A stretch of 64,000 bases of DNA, taken from NCBI RefSeq assembly GCF_025460765.1, contig NZ_JAMWEG010000014.1:94292-158291 (forward strand), in the 5' to 3' direction. Both the position numbers and the translations under genes were made by a program. This DNA is from Micromonospora sp. MA102. Its GTDB lineage: Bacteria; Actinomycetota; Actinomycetes; Mycobacteriales; Micromonosporaceae. The notes below the pieces were generated by a model that did not search any database, had not been told where the DNA came from, and saw only the letters and a program-made list of their open reading frames with translations. Every line of letters starts with the position of its first letter. Within the stretch, counting starts at the first letter, position 1. Positions 50,593 to 59,436 of this stretch are shown here, piece after piece.

Positions 50593-51521
50593 CGAACCTG
50601 GTCGACGACGGCGCGGGGCCGGCCGAGCACGCGACGCCGCCGGTCGAGGACGCGGCGGTGCCGGAGTTCTGGCAACGGCTCGGCCTGCCCGGGCTCGCCG
50701 ACGTGCACACTCACTTCCTGCCGCCCCGGATGCTGCGCAAGGTGTGGGCGTACTTCGACGCGGCCGGGCCGCTGGTCGGCACCGAGTGGCCGATCCGGTA
50801 CCGGTGGGACGACGAGGCGCGGGTGGCGCACCTGCGGCGGCTCGGCGTACGGATGTTCAGCGCGCTGGCGTACCCGCACCGGCCCGGCATGGCCGAGTCG
50901 CTGAACGCGTGGACGCTGGACTTCGCGGCGCGTACCCCGGGTTGTCTGCCCTCGGCGACCTTCTTCCCGGAGCCGGCGGCCGCGCGCTACGTGGCGGACG
51001 CCCTCGCGGCCGGCGCCCGGGTGTTCAAGGTGCACGTCCAGGTGGGCGGCTTCGCGCCGACCGACCCGGCGCTGGACGCCGTGTGGGCGCTGCTGGCCGA
51101 GGCCGGCGTGCCGGTGGTGGTGCACGCCGGACACGCCCCGGTCGGCACGGCGCACACCGGTCCGGAGTCGTTCGCCGCGGTGCTCGCCCGGCACCCCGGG
51201 CTGGCCGCGGTGGTGGCCCATCTGGGCGCGCCGGACTACACGGCCTTCCTGGACCTGGCCGAGCGGTACCGGCACGTGCGGTTGGACACGACGATGGCGT
51301 TCACCTCGTTCTTCGACCGGTTCGTGCCGTTCCCGGCGGCGGAGCTGCCGCGGCTGCGCGAGCTGGGCCTGGCCGGCAAGGTGCTGCTCGGCAGCGACTT
51401 CCCGAACATCCCCTACCCGTACGCGGAGCAGCTCAACGCGCTGGCCCGGCTCGACCTGGGCGACGACTGGCTGCGGGCGGTCTGCTGGGGCACCGCGGCC
51501 GCCCTGTTCGACCTGGGCTGA
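50589..51521 (+). CDS. Amidohydrolase-family metal-dependent hydrolase
   Basis: A 310-residue TIM-barrel hydrolase of the amidohydrolase-2 type. Metal-binding HxH is in LADVHTHFLPP; further conserved histidines are in VVVHAGHAPVG and AVVAHLGAPDY, and the C-terminal Asp is in LLGSDFPNIPYPY. This set of residues is that of decarboxylases and hydrolases such as aminocarboxymuconate-semialdehyde decarboxylase relatives, but the substrate is open. It starts with GTG at 50589, overlapping the YdjM-like gene by 4 nt. The joint operon with a membrane protein is of interest but unexplained. Confidence 0.85.
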   Translation: MTNLVDDGAGPAEHATPPVEDAAVPEFWQRLGLPGLADVHTHFLPPRMLRKVWAYFDAAGPLVGTEWPIRYRWDDEARVAHLRRLGVRMFSALAYPHRPGMAESLNAWTLDFAARTPGCLPSATFFPEPAAARYVADALAAGARVFKVHVQVGGFAPTDPALDAVWALLAEAGVPVVVHAGHAPVGTAHTGPESFAAVLARHPGLAAVVAHLGAPDYTAFLDLAERYRHVRLDTTMAFTSFFDRFVPFPAAELPRLRELGLAGKVLLGSDFPNIPYPYAEQLNALARLDLGDDWLRAVCWGTAAALFDLG

Positions 51522-51582
51522 CGGCCGGTCAGGCGAACGGACGTGGCTGCCCGTCTGGCGAGGAGTTCCAGCAGTCCGGCGA

Positions 51583-52815
51583 TCAGACGGCCACCCGGTC
51601 CCGCCCCACGCGGTCGGGAGCGGGCTCCGCCGCTCGGAGCCGACTCGGCAGCGGGCGCAGCCAGGGTCCGGCGAGGAGCCCGACGGCGACCTGGGCGGCG
51701 CCCGCCACGACCAGCGTCGGGCCCGCGCCGGCCAGGCCGATCACCGCCCCGCCGCCGAGCAGGCCGATCGAGACGGCGCCGTCGTGCACCAGGCTCTCCA
51801 CGGCGAAGGCGGCCCGTCGTTCCGCGCCCTCGGTGCGGGTGGTGATCAGGCGGTTGACGGCGCCGATGCCCAGCGGCATGGCGAGGCCGCCCACGGCGGC
51901 CACGACCGCGATCAGCGGGAGCGACGCGGTGAACACGGGCAGCGCCGCGAAGGTCGCGCCGAGCAGGATCCAGCCGGCCGCCGTCGTGGCCAGCGGCGGC
52001 AGCCGGGGTACGAGCGCGGGAGCGACCAGCGCGCCGGCGAGCGAGCCGGCGCCGTAGCCGGTCATGCCGGCCGAGATGAGCAGCCCGGGCCGGCCCGTCT
52101 CGGCGCCGAGGATGGCGAGACCGAGGGTGAAGGCGAACCAGGCGAGGCCGCCGACCCCGGCCATGGTCACGGCACGGCGTACCTCGGGGTGCCGGGCCAG
52201 CACCTGCCGGAGGGCTGGTGCGCCGGTGGCGTCCTCGGCGGCGGGCGCGGCGCCGCCGCGGACGGCCAGCAGCAGGATCGCGCCGAGGGCGACGCCGGCC
52301 GCCTCCGCCCAGAGCAGCCGCAGCGGCCCGCCGGCGGTGACCGCCCAGCCGGCCAGTGGCGGCGCGAGGACCATGGTGCTGCGGTGCGCGAAGTCCTGCC
52401 AGGCCAGCATGCGCGTGGCGACGTCGGCGCCGTCGCAGACGTCGGCGAGCAGGGCCCGCTGGCCCGGTCCGCTCAGCGTGGTGGCGGCCCCGGTGATCAG
52501 CCCCGCGGCGGCCAGGTGCAGCGGACCGACCGCGCCGACCGCCGCGCCGACCGGGATGACGAGCAGGCCGAGCACCTGGATCGCGAGCACCCCGGCGAGG
52601 GCCCGCCCGGTGGTCAGCCGCTGGCGGAGGCCGCGCGCCCACCAGGCCGAGGTGAGCATGGGCAGCCCGACCGCGCCGCCGACCAGGCCGGTGGTCCAGG
52701 CGGAGCCGGTCTCGGCGAGCGCGACCAGGGGCAGCGCGACGGCGGTGGTGCGCTGGCCCAGCCAGGTGACGAAGGTGGTGGTGAGCATGGCGGCGATGTC
52801 CCGGCGGAAGTTCAC
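51583..52815 (-). CDS. MFS transporter
   Basis: A 410-residue major facilitator with about 12 helices. The N-terminus FRRDIAAMLTTTFVTWLGQRTTAVALPLVAL is of the MFS_1/drug-efflux type; a basic loop (WWARGLRQRLTTGRALAG) follows helix 2. The C-terminal half has the loop RLITTRTEGAERRAAFAVESLVHDGAVSIG. No substrate-specific motif is seen; an efflux role is the most common for such proteins. GTG 52815 was chosen over ATG 52788 because the residues before the latter are conserved-looking; neither has a clear ribosome site. It diverges from the LysR regulator, which is its likely controller. Confidence 0.8.
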   Translation of the reverse strand: MNFRRDIAAMLTTTFVTWLGQRTTAVALPLVALAETGSAWTTGLVGGAVGLPMLTSAWWARGLRQRLTTGRALAGVLAIQVLGLLVIPVGAAVGAVGPLHLAAAGLITGAATTLSGPGQRALLADVCDGADVATRMLAWQDFAHRSTMVLAPPLAGWAVTAGGPLRLLWAEAAGVALGAILLLAVRGGAAPAAEDATGAPALRQVLARHPEVRRAVTMAGVGGLAWFAFTLGLAILGAETGRPGLLISAGMTGYGAGSLAGALVAPALVPRLPPLATTAAGWILLGATFAALPVFTASLPLIAVVAAVGGLAMPLGIGAVNRLITTRTEGAERRAAFAVESLVHDGAVSIGLLGGGAVIGLAGAGPTLVVAGAAQVAVGLLAGPWLRPLPSRLRAAEPAPDRVGRDRVAV

Positions 52816-52870
52816 GGGTTCGATGATGTGGCCCCGTCCCGACCGCCGGTAGCTGGTGAAACGGCGGCTC

Positions 52871-52895
52871 AACTCATAACCTGGGCCTATGAGTT
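52871..52895. promoter_or_regulatory. LysR-type operator over the start codon of the regulator
   Basis: AACTCATA-N9-TATGAGTT is a perfect 8-bp inverted repeat that contains a T-N11-A core (T52877, A52889). The right arm includes the ATG of the LysR gene. TAACCT at 52877-52882 sits 6 nt before the ATG, placing transcription start at the ATG itself, so the gene appears leaderless and autoregulated. The same site also lies 56 nt upstream of the divergent MFS gene. Confidence 0.75.
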
Positions 52896-53767
52896 CCCTA
52901 CCCACGGTCGAGGATCTGCGGCTCGTGGCGGCGCTGGCGCGGCACGGCTCCCTCGGCGCGGCGGGCCGCGAGATGCGGATCAGCCAGCCGGCCGCGAGCG
53001 GCCGGCTGGCGGCGCTGGAGCGGCGGATCGGCGAGCGGCTCTTCGACCGGGACACCACGGGGGCGCGACCGACCCCGGCCGGCCGGGCGCTGGCCGCGGA
53101 GGCGGCCCACGTGCTGGATCACCTGGACGGCATCGTCGACCGGACCCGCGCGGCGGCGCGCGGGGAGGTGCTGAGCGCCGGCACCTTTCCGAGCCTGGCC
53201 GCGTGGCTGTTCCCCGCACTCGTGGACCTGCTCCGGGGCGCGACGGTGCACCAGGTCACCGATCACGGTGACCGCCTGGTCGAGTGGGTCGGCGAGGGCT
53301 CGCTCGACGCCGCCTTCGTCACGGTCGCCAACCAGATGCGGCTGCCGGCCACGGCCGTCGCGGCACCCGTGGCGGCCGACCGGCTGGCCCTGCTCACCCC
53401 GCCCGGGGTACGGCTCGGACCCGGGCGCCGGCCGTTCGCCGGCCTCGACGTGGTGGCGCACAGCTACGACGCGTCCGCGGACGCCCTGCACCGGCGGCTC
53501 TCCGCGCTGGGCGCCCGGCCGAAGCCGGCGGCCACGGGCGAGACGGCGGTCCGGATGGGCCGGCTGCTCGGCTGCCCGGTCGTCCTGCCGCGTGGGCTCG
53601 CGCTCGCGTACGCGGCCCCGGACGAGCAGGTCGCTGCGGCGCCGGTGCCGGGCCGCTTCACCCTCTTCCTGGTGACCCGGCGACCGGCGCCGGCGGCGCT
53701 GGCGGCGGTGGCGGGCGAACTCGCCGACCGGCTCGGTCTCGATCGGCCGTCCGGCGGCCGGCCCTAG
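52889..53767 (+). CDS. LysR-family transcriptional regulator
   Basis: A 292-residue regulator with an N-terminal winged helix (about 1-65: VEDLRLVAALARHGSLGAAGREMRISQPAASGRLAALERRIGERLFDR, described by its key residues S-Q-P-A-A-S) and a shorter than usual effector-binding domain. The ATG is probably the first base of the mRNA. It diverges from the MFS gene, which fits the classic arrangement of a LysR regulator controlling a neighbouring efflux or uptake gene. The inducer cannot be deduced. Confidence 0.88.
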   Translation: MSSLPTVEDLRLVAALARHGSLGAAGREMRISQPAASGRLAALERRIGERLFDRDTTGARPTPAGRALAAEAAHVLDHLDGIVDRTRAAARGEVLSAGTFPSLAAWLFPALVDLLRGATVHQVTDHGDRLVEWVGEGSLDAAFVTVANQMRLPATAVAAPVAADRLALLTPPGVRLGPGRRPFAGLDVVAHSYDASADALHRRLSALGARPKPAATGETAVRMGRLLGCPVVLPRGLALAYAAPDEQVAAAPVPGRFTLFLVTRRPAPAALAAVAGELADRLGLDRPSGGRP

Positions 53768-53776
53768 GCGCGGGCT

Positions 53777-54109
53777 CTACTTCGGCGGCAGGGTCGCCGC
53801 GAAGCGGACGCCGCGATCGACCCACCGGGCCAGTTCGGCGTCGCCCGCGCAGGCCGAGGGGTCCACCGTGATCCAGCCGCGCATCGGCCGCCCCCGCATC
53901 ACCGTCGCCTGCGCGCCGGGCTCCGCCTCCAGCCGTTCGGACTCCGCCGGGTCGACGCGGACCATGAGGCCGCCGGCACCGCGGACGACCACCGCCATGT
54001 TGCCCTTCACCATCATCGCCAGGCCGCCGAACATGCGCTTCTCGGCGAGCCCGGGCTCCCGCCCGAGCAGTTCCCGTACCCGGTTCGCGAGGTCCTCGTC
54101 ATACGGCAT
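53777..54109 (-). CDS. TfoX N-terminal domain protein
   Basis: A 110-residue protein matching the stand-alone TfoX/Sxy N-terminal domain: PYDEDLANRVRELLGREPGLAEKRMFGGLAMMVKGNMAVVV, with the hallmark EKRMFGGLAFM-like segment, and the ending ARWVDRGVRFAATLPPK. In gamma-proteobacteria Sxy/TfoX controls competence, but the short actinobacterial proteins are of unknown function. ATG 54109 gives the normal family length. It is convergent with the LysR gene (9-nt gap). Confidence 0.85.
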   Translation of the reverse strand: MPYDEDLANRVRELLGREPGLAEKRMFGGLAMMVKGNMAVVVRGAGGLMVRVDPAESERLEAEPGAQATVMRGRPMRGWITVDPSACAGDAELARWVDRGVRFAATLPPK

Positions 54110-54203
54110 CCCCGCATCCTGGCACCCGGCGGAGCCTCGGTGGACCACCCGGACGGACAGATCGGGGCGAAGCGCCACCGGTGCACCGGCGAACTGCGGC
54201 CGG

Positions 54204-54965
54204 TCACGGCCGGGGCAGGTCGGCGCAGAGCTTCCGCGGGAAGGCCGGCTCGACGGTTCGGACGCGTCCGCAGCCGCCCTCCGTCGAGCCGGCGATCGTG
54301 GCCCAGCCACGCGGGCCGGCCCAGCGCAGGAAGTAGCGGCGCACGCTGACCGAGGCGTCGCAGCCCGGCCGCGCCTCGGCGCCGCACGGCACCGGGTCGA
54401 ACGGCACCGTCATGACCAGCCACGTGCCGTCGCAGCGTTCCGGCGAGCCGACGGAGTGCCGGGACACGTCCATCCCCCGGACCGCGACGCTGATCCAGGC
54501 CGGGTCACAGTGGTCCGTCGGCATCGGATCGCAGCCGAAGGTCGCGTGGCAGCGGTGGTACTCCGCGCCGTCGCGCTTCCACGGCTCCTGGTTCAGCACG
54601 ACGATCCGGTCGGCGATCGGCCCCGGCGTCGTCAACGTCACCTCGCCCGGCGTGTGGGTGGGACAGGCGCCGACCACCCCCGACAGGCGCGAGTCCTGCA
54701 CCACGTTGGCGTAGATGCGGTTGTTCTCCTCGGTGAGGTAGGTGATCCGCGGATTCCGGGAGCACCCGTCGGCCTCGGCGAGGAGCGCCACGGTCAGCGC
54801 GAGCGAGCGCGGGTCGGCGCCGACCCGGACGGCGGTGACGTCAGCCTGGTAGGTGGTCCAGCCGGTGTCCGGGGCGGGGCCGCCGTCCGTCGCGGGCAGC
54901 TGGCCCGGCCTGGCGCACCCGACGAGCACGGCCAGGCACAGCAGGGCGGTGGCGAGTCGACGCAT
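54204..54965 (-). CDS. Cysteine-rich secreted lipoprotein
   Basis: A 253-residue lipoprotein of unknown function. The signal peptide MRRLATALLCLAVLVGC ends in a lipobox (Cys17). The mature part has about ten cysteines (e.g. ADGCSRN, GACPTH, HRCHATFGCDP, DHCDP, ERCDG, VPCGAEARPGCD, GGCGR, KLCAD), which suggests several disulfide bonds outside the cell. I found no family motif. ATG 54965 was chosen because it yields the signal peptide; the frame continues upstream without one. Confidence 0.7.
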   Translation of the reverse strand: MRRLATALLCLAVLVGCARPGQLPATDGGPAPDTGWTTYQADVTAVRVGADPRSLALTVALLAEADGCSRNPRITYLTEENNRIYANVVQDSRLSGVVGACPTHTPGEVTLTTPGPIADRIVVLNQEPWKRDGAEYHRCHATFGCDPMPTDHCDPAWISVAVRGMDVSRHSVGSPERCDGTWLVMTVPFDPVPCGAEARPGCDASVSVRRYFLRWAGPRGWATIAGSTEGGCGRVRTVEPAFPRKLCADLPRP

Positions 54966-55013
54966 GGCCCCGAGTCTGGTCGGGCCGCCCACGTGGCACA
55001 TCCGTACGGATAC

Positions 55014-55616
55014 TCAGCCCACTTCGGACGCGACCCGCTGCTCCGGGATGTTGAGGCCGTAGAGGGCCATCAGTTCCGGGCTGTCGATCCGGCTGCCGTC
55101 GGCCACCGAGTCGCAGGCGATGTCGACGATCTGGTCCTTGTGCGCCAGCAGGTACGGCCGGGCGCCCACGTCGGCGCTGGCCAGGGTGGCGATGCCGGCC
55201 CAGTGCCGGCGGCCGAACAGCATGGGGTAGCCGCGCAGCCCGTCGTAGGTGGCGCAGACCAGCACGTCCGGGTACGGCAGGGCGGCGACCCGGCGGACCG
55301 CCGCGGCCGTGAGCCCGGGCATGTCCACCGGCACCACGACGACGGCCTCGATGGTCTCGTCCGTCAGCGCGGCCAGCCCGGCCCGGATCGAGGAGCCGAC
55401 CCCGGTCCCCCAGGCCCGGTTGACCACCACCGTGGCCGCGGCCAGGTCGGTGGTCTGCCGCACCTGGTCCGCTGCCGCGCCCAGCACGACGACGACCTCC
55501 ACGCAGCCCGCCTCGGCCATCGTGTCGATCATCCGGCGGACCAGGGGCTTCTCCCCCTGGTGCAGCAGCGCCTCGGGTCCGCCGATGCGGCGACCCCCAC
55601 CTGCGGCGATGATCAT
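55014..55616 (-). CDS. MobA-like nucleotidyltransferase (MocA/CTP-type)
   Basis: A 200-residue NTP-transferase-fold protein. The nucleotide-binding N-terminus is IIAAGGGRRIGGPEALL (AAGGG..R-x-G-x-P-K/E-x-L in the family), followed by VVVVLGAAADQV, the GVGSSIRAGL motif and VVVPVDMPGLTAAAVRRV with the metal-binding Asp. This is the MocA/MobA branch, which cytidylates or guanylates molybdenum cofactor, but related enzymes act on other substrates. The usual Lys of the AAGxSxRxGxxK motif is Glu here (PEALL). The start is uncertain: ATG 55616 lacks proper spacing from AGGA, and a CTG at 55634 behind GAGGGGG would add six residues. Confidence 0.8.
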   Translation of the reverse strand: MIIAAGGGRRIGGPEALLHQGEKPLVRRMIDTMAEAGCVEVVVVLGAAADQVRQTTDLAAATVVVNRAWGTGVGSSIRAGLAALTDETIEAVVVVPVDMPGLTAAAVRRVAALPYPDVLVCATYDGLRGYPMLFGRRHWAGIATLASADVGARPYLLAHKDQIVDIACDSVADGSRIDSPELMALYGLNIPEQRVASEVG

Positions 55617-55766
55617 TCCTGCGATCCGGTTCAGCGGTGCCCCCTCGACCTGGGGGACGGGCCGGAGGCAGCAGCGCCCGGTCCGTCCCGTCGTACGCAC
55701 ACCGGGCCCAACGAGCGCGCCGGGGGCGCGGTAGCGGGTAGCGGGGCAAATCGGAAAATTGCGTGG

Positions 55767-57443
55767 CTATGCCGCGTCGGCGTAGCAGTCCACGACGGAG
55801 AGGTCGAGCGGGAAGCGGACCGGGGTCTCGCCGAAGAGCAGCCGGGTGGCCCGCGCCCCGGCCTCGCGCACCGCCGCGACGACCGGCTCGGCCGTCTCGG
55901 CCGGGCAGTGCACGATCACCTCGTCGTGCTGGAAGAAGACCAGCTCGGCCCGGGTGCCGGCCAGCTCGGTGCGGAGCGTGGCCAGCAGCGTGGACGCCCA
56001 CTCGGCCGCGGTGGCCTGGATGACGAAGTTGCGGGTGAACCGCCCCCGCGAGCGGGCCGCCCGGGCCCGTGGGCTCTGCGGATCCGCCCCGGTGTCGACC
56101 ACCGCCTCGTCGCCGTCACCGAAGCCGACCGACCCCGGCGGAGGGCAGGTGCGGCCCAGCCACGACCGCACCAGCCCGCCCGCCTCACCGGTGCGGGCCG
56201 CCGCCTCGACGTGGCCGAACGCGGTCGGGTAGTTCTTCTTCAGCACCGCCAGCGCGGGCAGCGCGGCGCCGCCGGTCTGCCCGTACATGGCGCCGAGCAG
56301 GGCTACCTTGGCCCGGGCCCGGTCACCGGCGAACGCGTCCCGGGCGAGCGCCGCGTAGAGGTCACCGGCGCCGCCCGCGGCGGCCAGCCGCTCGTCGCCG
56401 GAGACCGCGGCGAGCACCCGCGGTTCGAGCTGGCCGGCGTCGGCCACCACGAACGTCCAGCCCGGGTCGGCCACCACGGCACGCCGGATCACCTTCGGGA
56501 TCTGCAACGCACCGCCGCCCCGGGTGGCCCAGCGGCCGGAGACCACACCGCCGGGCACGTACTCCGGGTGGAAGCGGCCGCCGGAGACCCAGGCCTCGCG
56601 CCAGGCCCAGCCGTGCGCCGTCCAGATCCGGTAGAGCTCCTTGTATTCGAGGACCAGCGGCACTGCCGGGTGCTCCACCCCCCGCAGCGACCAGGCCCGG
56701 GTGTTCGGCAGCTCCACGCCGGCCCGCGCGAACGCCTTCAGCAGCTCGGCCGGGGAGTCGGCGTGCAGCTGGCGGACGCCGAACGCCTCGGCGATCCGCG
56801 CGGCCAGCTCGGCCAGCCGGCGGGGCGGCCCACCGACCGGGGACGCCTCGCCGAGCAGGTCGGCCAGGATCGCGTCGTGCACGTCGGCGCGCCAGGGCAG
56901 GCCGGCCACGCCCATCTCGGCGGCGATCAGCGCGCCCGCCGACTCGGCGGCCACCAGCAGCCGGAACCGGCCGGGGTGCCCGGTCCGCGCGACCCGGGCG
57001 AGCTGGTCCGCGTACACCCTGGTCAACGCCGCGATGCCCGGACCGGGCGGGCCGGACGGCGCGTCGAAGAGCGCGCCCTGGCCGTGGCCGGGCGGCTCCG
57101 GCGGGCGGGGCGCCGGGTCCGGCGGGACCGGCGCCCCGGTGAGCCGCGCCCAGGCCGCGGCGAGCGACCGCGGCTCGCCCCAGCGGCCGGCGTGGCCGAG
57201 CAGCAGCGCCTCGGTCAGCTCGACGTCGTGGCACCGGTCCAGCCGGACGCCGGCGCGCAGCAGCGCCGGGTAAAGCGTCGCGCCGGTGGCCCACACCCAG
57301 CGGGGCCGGTCGGCGGCCTCCCGGGCGGCCACCGCGGCCGCCAGGTCGGCCACCGGCTCGGCCGGGCCGGTCGGGCGCCCAGCGTCGTCCAGCGGTTGCA
57401 GCACCCCGCCGCCCCGCTCGTCCGCCACCACCGCCACCGGCAC
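55767..57443 (-). CDS. PolA-like bifunctional 3'-5' exonuclease/DNA polymerase
   Basis: A 558-residue family A polymerase-like protein, much shorter than PolA because it lacks the 5' nuclease domain. The N-terminal ~190 residues are a degenerate 3'-5' exonuclease-like domain. The polymerase motifs are present: motif A DAGQLEPRVLAAVSGD, motif B RARAKVALLGAMYGQ (with the Tyr and Gly of the O helix), and motif C QHDEVIVH. Actinobacteria often carry such a second PolA-like protein; a repair or translesion role is assumed. The annotated name in many genomes is bifunctional 3'-5' exonuclease/DNA polymerase. It ends before the MobA-like gene and is preceded by a shared terminator. Confidence 0.88.
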   Translation of the reverse strand: MPVAVVADERGGGVLQPLDDAGRPTGPAEPVADLAAAVAAREAADRPRWVWATGATLYPALLRAGVRLDRCHDVELTEALLLGHAGRWGEPRSLAAAWARLTGAPVPPDPAPRPPEPPGHGQGALFDAPSGPPGPGIAALTRVYADQLARVARTGHPGRFRLLVAAESAGALIAAEMGVAGLPWRADVHDAILADLLGEASPVGGPPRRLAELAARIAEAFGVRQLHADSPAELLKAFARAGVELPNTRAWSLRGVEHPAVPLVLEYKELYRIWTAHGWAWREAWVSGGRFHPEYVPGGVVSGRWATRGGGALQIPKVIRRAVVADPGWTFVVADAGQLEPRVLAAVSGDERLAAAGGAGDLYAALARDAFAGDRARAKVALLGAMYGQTGGAALPALAVLKKNYPTAFGHVEAAARTGEAGGLVRSWLGRTCPPPGSVGFGDGDEAVVDTGADPQSPRARAARSRGRFTRNFVIQATAAEWASTLLATLRTELAGTRAELVFFQHDEVIVHCPAETAEPVVAAVREAGARATRLLFGETPVRFPLDLSVVDCYADAA

Positions 57444-57453
57444 GGACGCGATT

Positions 57454-57493
57454 CTGCCCGGCCCCTCCGACAGGCGGCGGAGGGACCGGGCAG
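57454..57493 (-). terminator. Terminator after ngcG
   Basis: 16-bp stem (57454-57469 with 57478-57493, one C-A mismatch) and an 8-nt loop, 12 nt beyond the ngcG stop. Confidence 0.8.
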
Positions 57494-57505
57494 CGGGTCG
57501 CCGAG

Positions 57506-58459
57506 CTACTTGCTGACGCCGGCCGTCAGGCCGGACTGCACCTGGCGCTGGAACACGATGTACACGATCAGGACCGGCAGCATCGCCATGGTGACCCCGG
57601 CGAAGAGGCCGGACCAGTCGGACTTGTAGCCCTGGTTGACCGACAGCTCGATCAGCCCCTGGGCGATCACCTGGTGCTTCGGCTCACCGGCCACCGACTG
57701 CATGAGCAGGGTCGGCAGGTACCACTGGTTCCACTGGCCGAGCACGTTGAAGATGCCGATGCTGATCAGGCCGGGCTTGGCCATCGGCAGCATCACGCTG
57801 AAGAACGTCCGGGTGTGCGAGGCGCCGTCGACCATGGCCGCCTCGGCGATCGAGTCGGGCAGCGTCCGGAAGAACGAGTGCATGAAGAAGACCGTGAACG
57901 ACAGCGACCAGGCCACGTAGACCAGGATCAGCGTGAGGTGCTTGTTCGGGCCCAGCAGCGGGAACACCACGTTCATGTTGTAGACGCCCTTGAACAGCGG
58001 CACCGCGGCGAGGTAGATCGGCAGGGTCAGCCCCGACAGGAACATCCAGTAGATGAGCCGGTTGCCCCGGAACTCGTAGCGGGCCAGCGCGTACGCCGCC
58101 ATCGAGCCCAGCAGCATCGTCAGGGTCACGCTGAAGACGAGCACGAGCAGCGTGTTCAGGAAGAAGCTGTCGATCCCGGCCGACCAGGCCCGGGCGAAGT
58201 TGTCCCACTGCAGCGAACTGGGGAGCAGCGACAGCGGCTCGCGGATCACCTCCGAGTCGGTCTTCAAGGCGGACATCACCACCCACAGCAGCGGGTAGAT
58301 CACCATCACGGCCCACACCACCAGGAACAGGTGTGAGAAGCCGTTGAATATCCGGCCGCCGATGCCGCCGGAGGCTCGCGCCCGCCGGTCCGCCACCGGG
58401 CCGGCCGGCGGCGCCGCGCCGGGTCGCCTCTGGTCGGAGGTGTGGGTCACCGTGCTCAT
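57506..58459 (-). CDS. ngcG: N-acetylglucosamine/chitobiose ABC permease (NgcG-like)
   Basis: A 317-residue MalG-type permease with six helices. A polar N-terminal tail (about 45 residues, Arg/Pro/Ala-rich) precedes helix 1. The EAA loop is EAAMVDGASHTRTFFSVMLPMAKP. ATG 58459 follows GAGGAGG at 8 nt and lies 13 nt after the ngcF stop. It is the last gene of the amino-sugar operon; a terminator follows. The operon has no ATPase gene, as in Streptomyces ngcEFG, where a shared MsiK-type ATPase energises the importer; the SugC/MsiK-like protein at 16947-18155 could do this. Confidence 0.88.
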   Translation of the reverse strand: MSTVTHTSDQRRPGAAPPAGPVADRRARASGGIGGRIFNGFSHLFLVVWAVMVIYPLLWVVMSALKTDSEVIREPLSLLPSSLQWDNFARAWSAGIDSFFLNTLLVLVFSVTLTMLLGSMAAYALARYEFRGNRLIYWMFLSGLTLPIYLAAVPLFKGVYNMNVVFPLLGPNKHLTLILVYVAWSLSFTVFFMHSFFRTLPDSIAEAAMVDGASHTRTFFSVMLPMAKPGLISIGIFNVLGQWNQWYLPTLLMQSVAGEPKHQVIAQGLIELSVNQGYKSDWSGLFAGVTMAMLPVLIVYIVFQRQVQSGLTAGVSK

Positions 58460-58472
58460 CGTCCAGGCCTCC

Positions 58473-59414
58473 TCAGAACTCGATCCGCTCACGACGGGTG
58501 ATCCTCAACTGGACGGCGGCCAGCAGGATGGTGAAGATGGCCAGCGCCACGGCGATCGCGCAGGCGTAGCCGAACTGGCCCTTCTGGAACGCGTTGAACT
58601 GGATCACCGAAGCGAAGATCTCGCTCGCGTGGTTCGGGCCGCCCTGGCTCGGCGTCATGACGAAGACCAGCGCGTACATGTCCAGGGCGATGAAGCCCAG
58701 GTAGACCCAGGCCACCGAGATGGTGTCCCGGAGCAGCGGCAGGGTGACCCGGAAGAACGTGTGGAACCGGCCCGCCCCGTCCAGGATCGCGGCCTCGTAG
58801 ATGTCCTTCGGGATCGACTGCATGGCCGCGGAGAAGAGCACCATGTAGAAGCCGGCGCCGCTCCACACCGCGATGAGCAGCAGCCACCACAGCACCGCGG
58901 GGATGCCGAGGAACGGCTCCGGGTCGGCGGTGAAGGCGATCGGGTTGTCGGCGTCGACCAGCCCGATCTTGATGAGCAGGCCGTTGATCAGGCCCTGGCT
59001 GTCGGTCCGGTAGATCTGCTGCCACATGACGGCGATGACCACCAGCGACAGCACCTGCGGGAAGAAGAAGATGACCTTGTAGAGGGCGGAGCCGAACACC
59101 CCGCGGATGCCGGCCCTGTCCTCGCGTCCGCCCACGTTGAGCAGGAACGCGAGGAACAGGGCCAGCGCGATGGTGAACAGCGGCACGGTGACCAGGAAGA
59201 AAACGTTGTGCCAGAACGCCTTCCGGATCAGTTCGTCGGAGAACAGCCGGACGTAGTTGTCCAGCCCGACGAAGCGCTGGGAGTCCGAGTACCCACCCCA
59301 GTCGGTCAGCGAATATCCCGCCGCCTGCACGAACGGCCACACCACGTAGAACAGGTACAGCGCGACGGGCAGGGCCAGGAAGCCCGTGACGAAACGCGCG
59401 ACTCCGTGCCGCAT
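58473..59414 (-). CDS. ngcF: N-acetylglucosamine/chitobiose ABC permease (NgcF-like)
   Basis: A 313-residue MalF-type permease. Helix 1 is FVTGFLALPVALYLFYVVWPFVQAAG; the EAA loop is EAAILDGAGRFHTFFRVTLPLLRD. The segment SLTDWGGYSDSQRFVGLDNYVRL is typical of permeases in the NgcF group. ATG 59414 was preferred over GTG 59423 because its distance to GGAGAGAG is better. It lies between ngcE (22-nt gap) and ngcG (13-nt gap) in one operon. Confidence 0.88.
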   Translation of the reverse strand: MRHGVARFVTGFLALPVALYLFYVVWPFVQAAGYSLTDWGGYSDSQRFVGLDNYVRLFSDELIRKAFWHNVFFLVTVPLFTIALALFLAFLLNVGGREDRAGIRGVFGSALYKVIFFFPQVLSLVVIAVMWQQIYRTDSQGLINGLLIKIGLVDADNPIAFTADPEPFLGIPAVLWWLLLIAVWSGAGFYMVLFSAAMQSIPKDIYEAAILDGAGRFHTFFRVTLPLLRDTISVAWVYLGFIALDMYALVFVMTPSQGGPNHASEIFASVIQFNAFQKGQFGYACAIAVALAIFTILLAAVQLRITRRERIEF

Positions 59415-59436
59415 AGGACTCACTCTCTCCGTCGGA

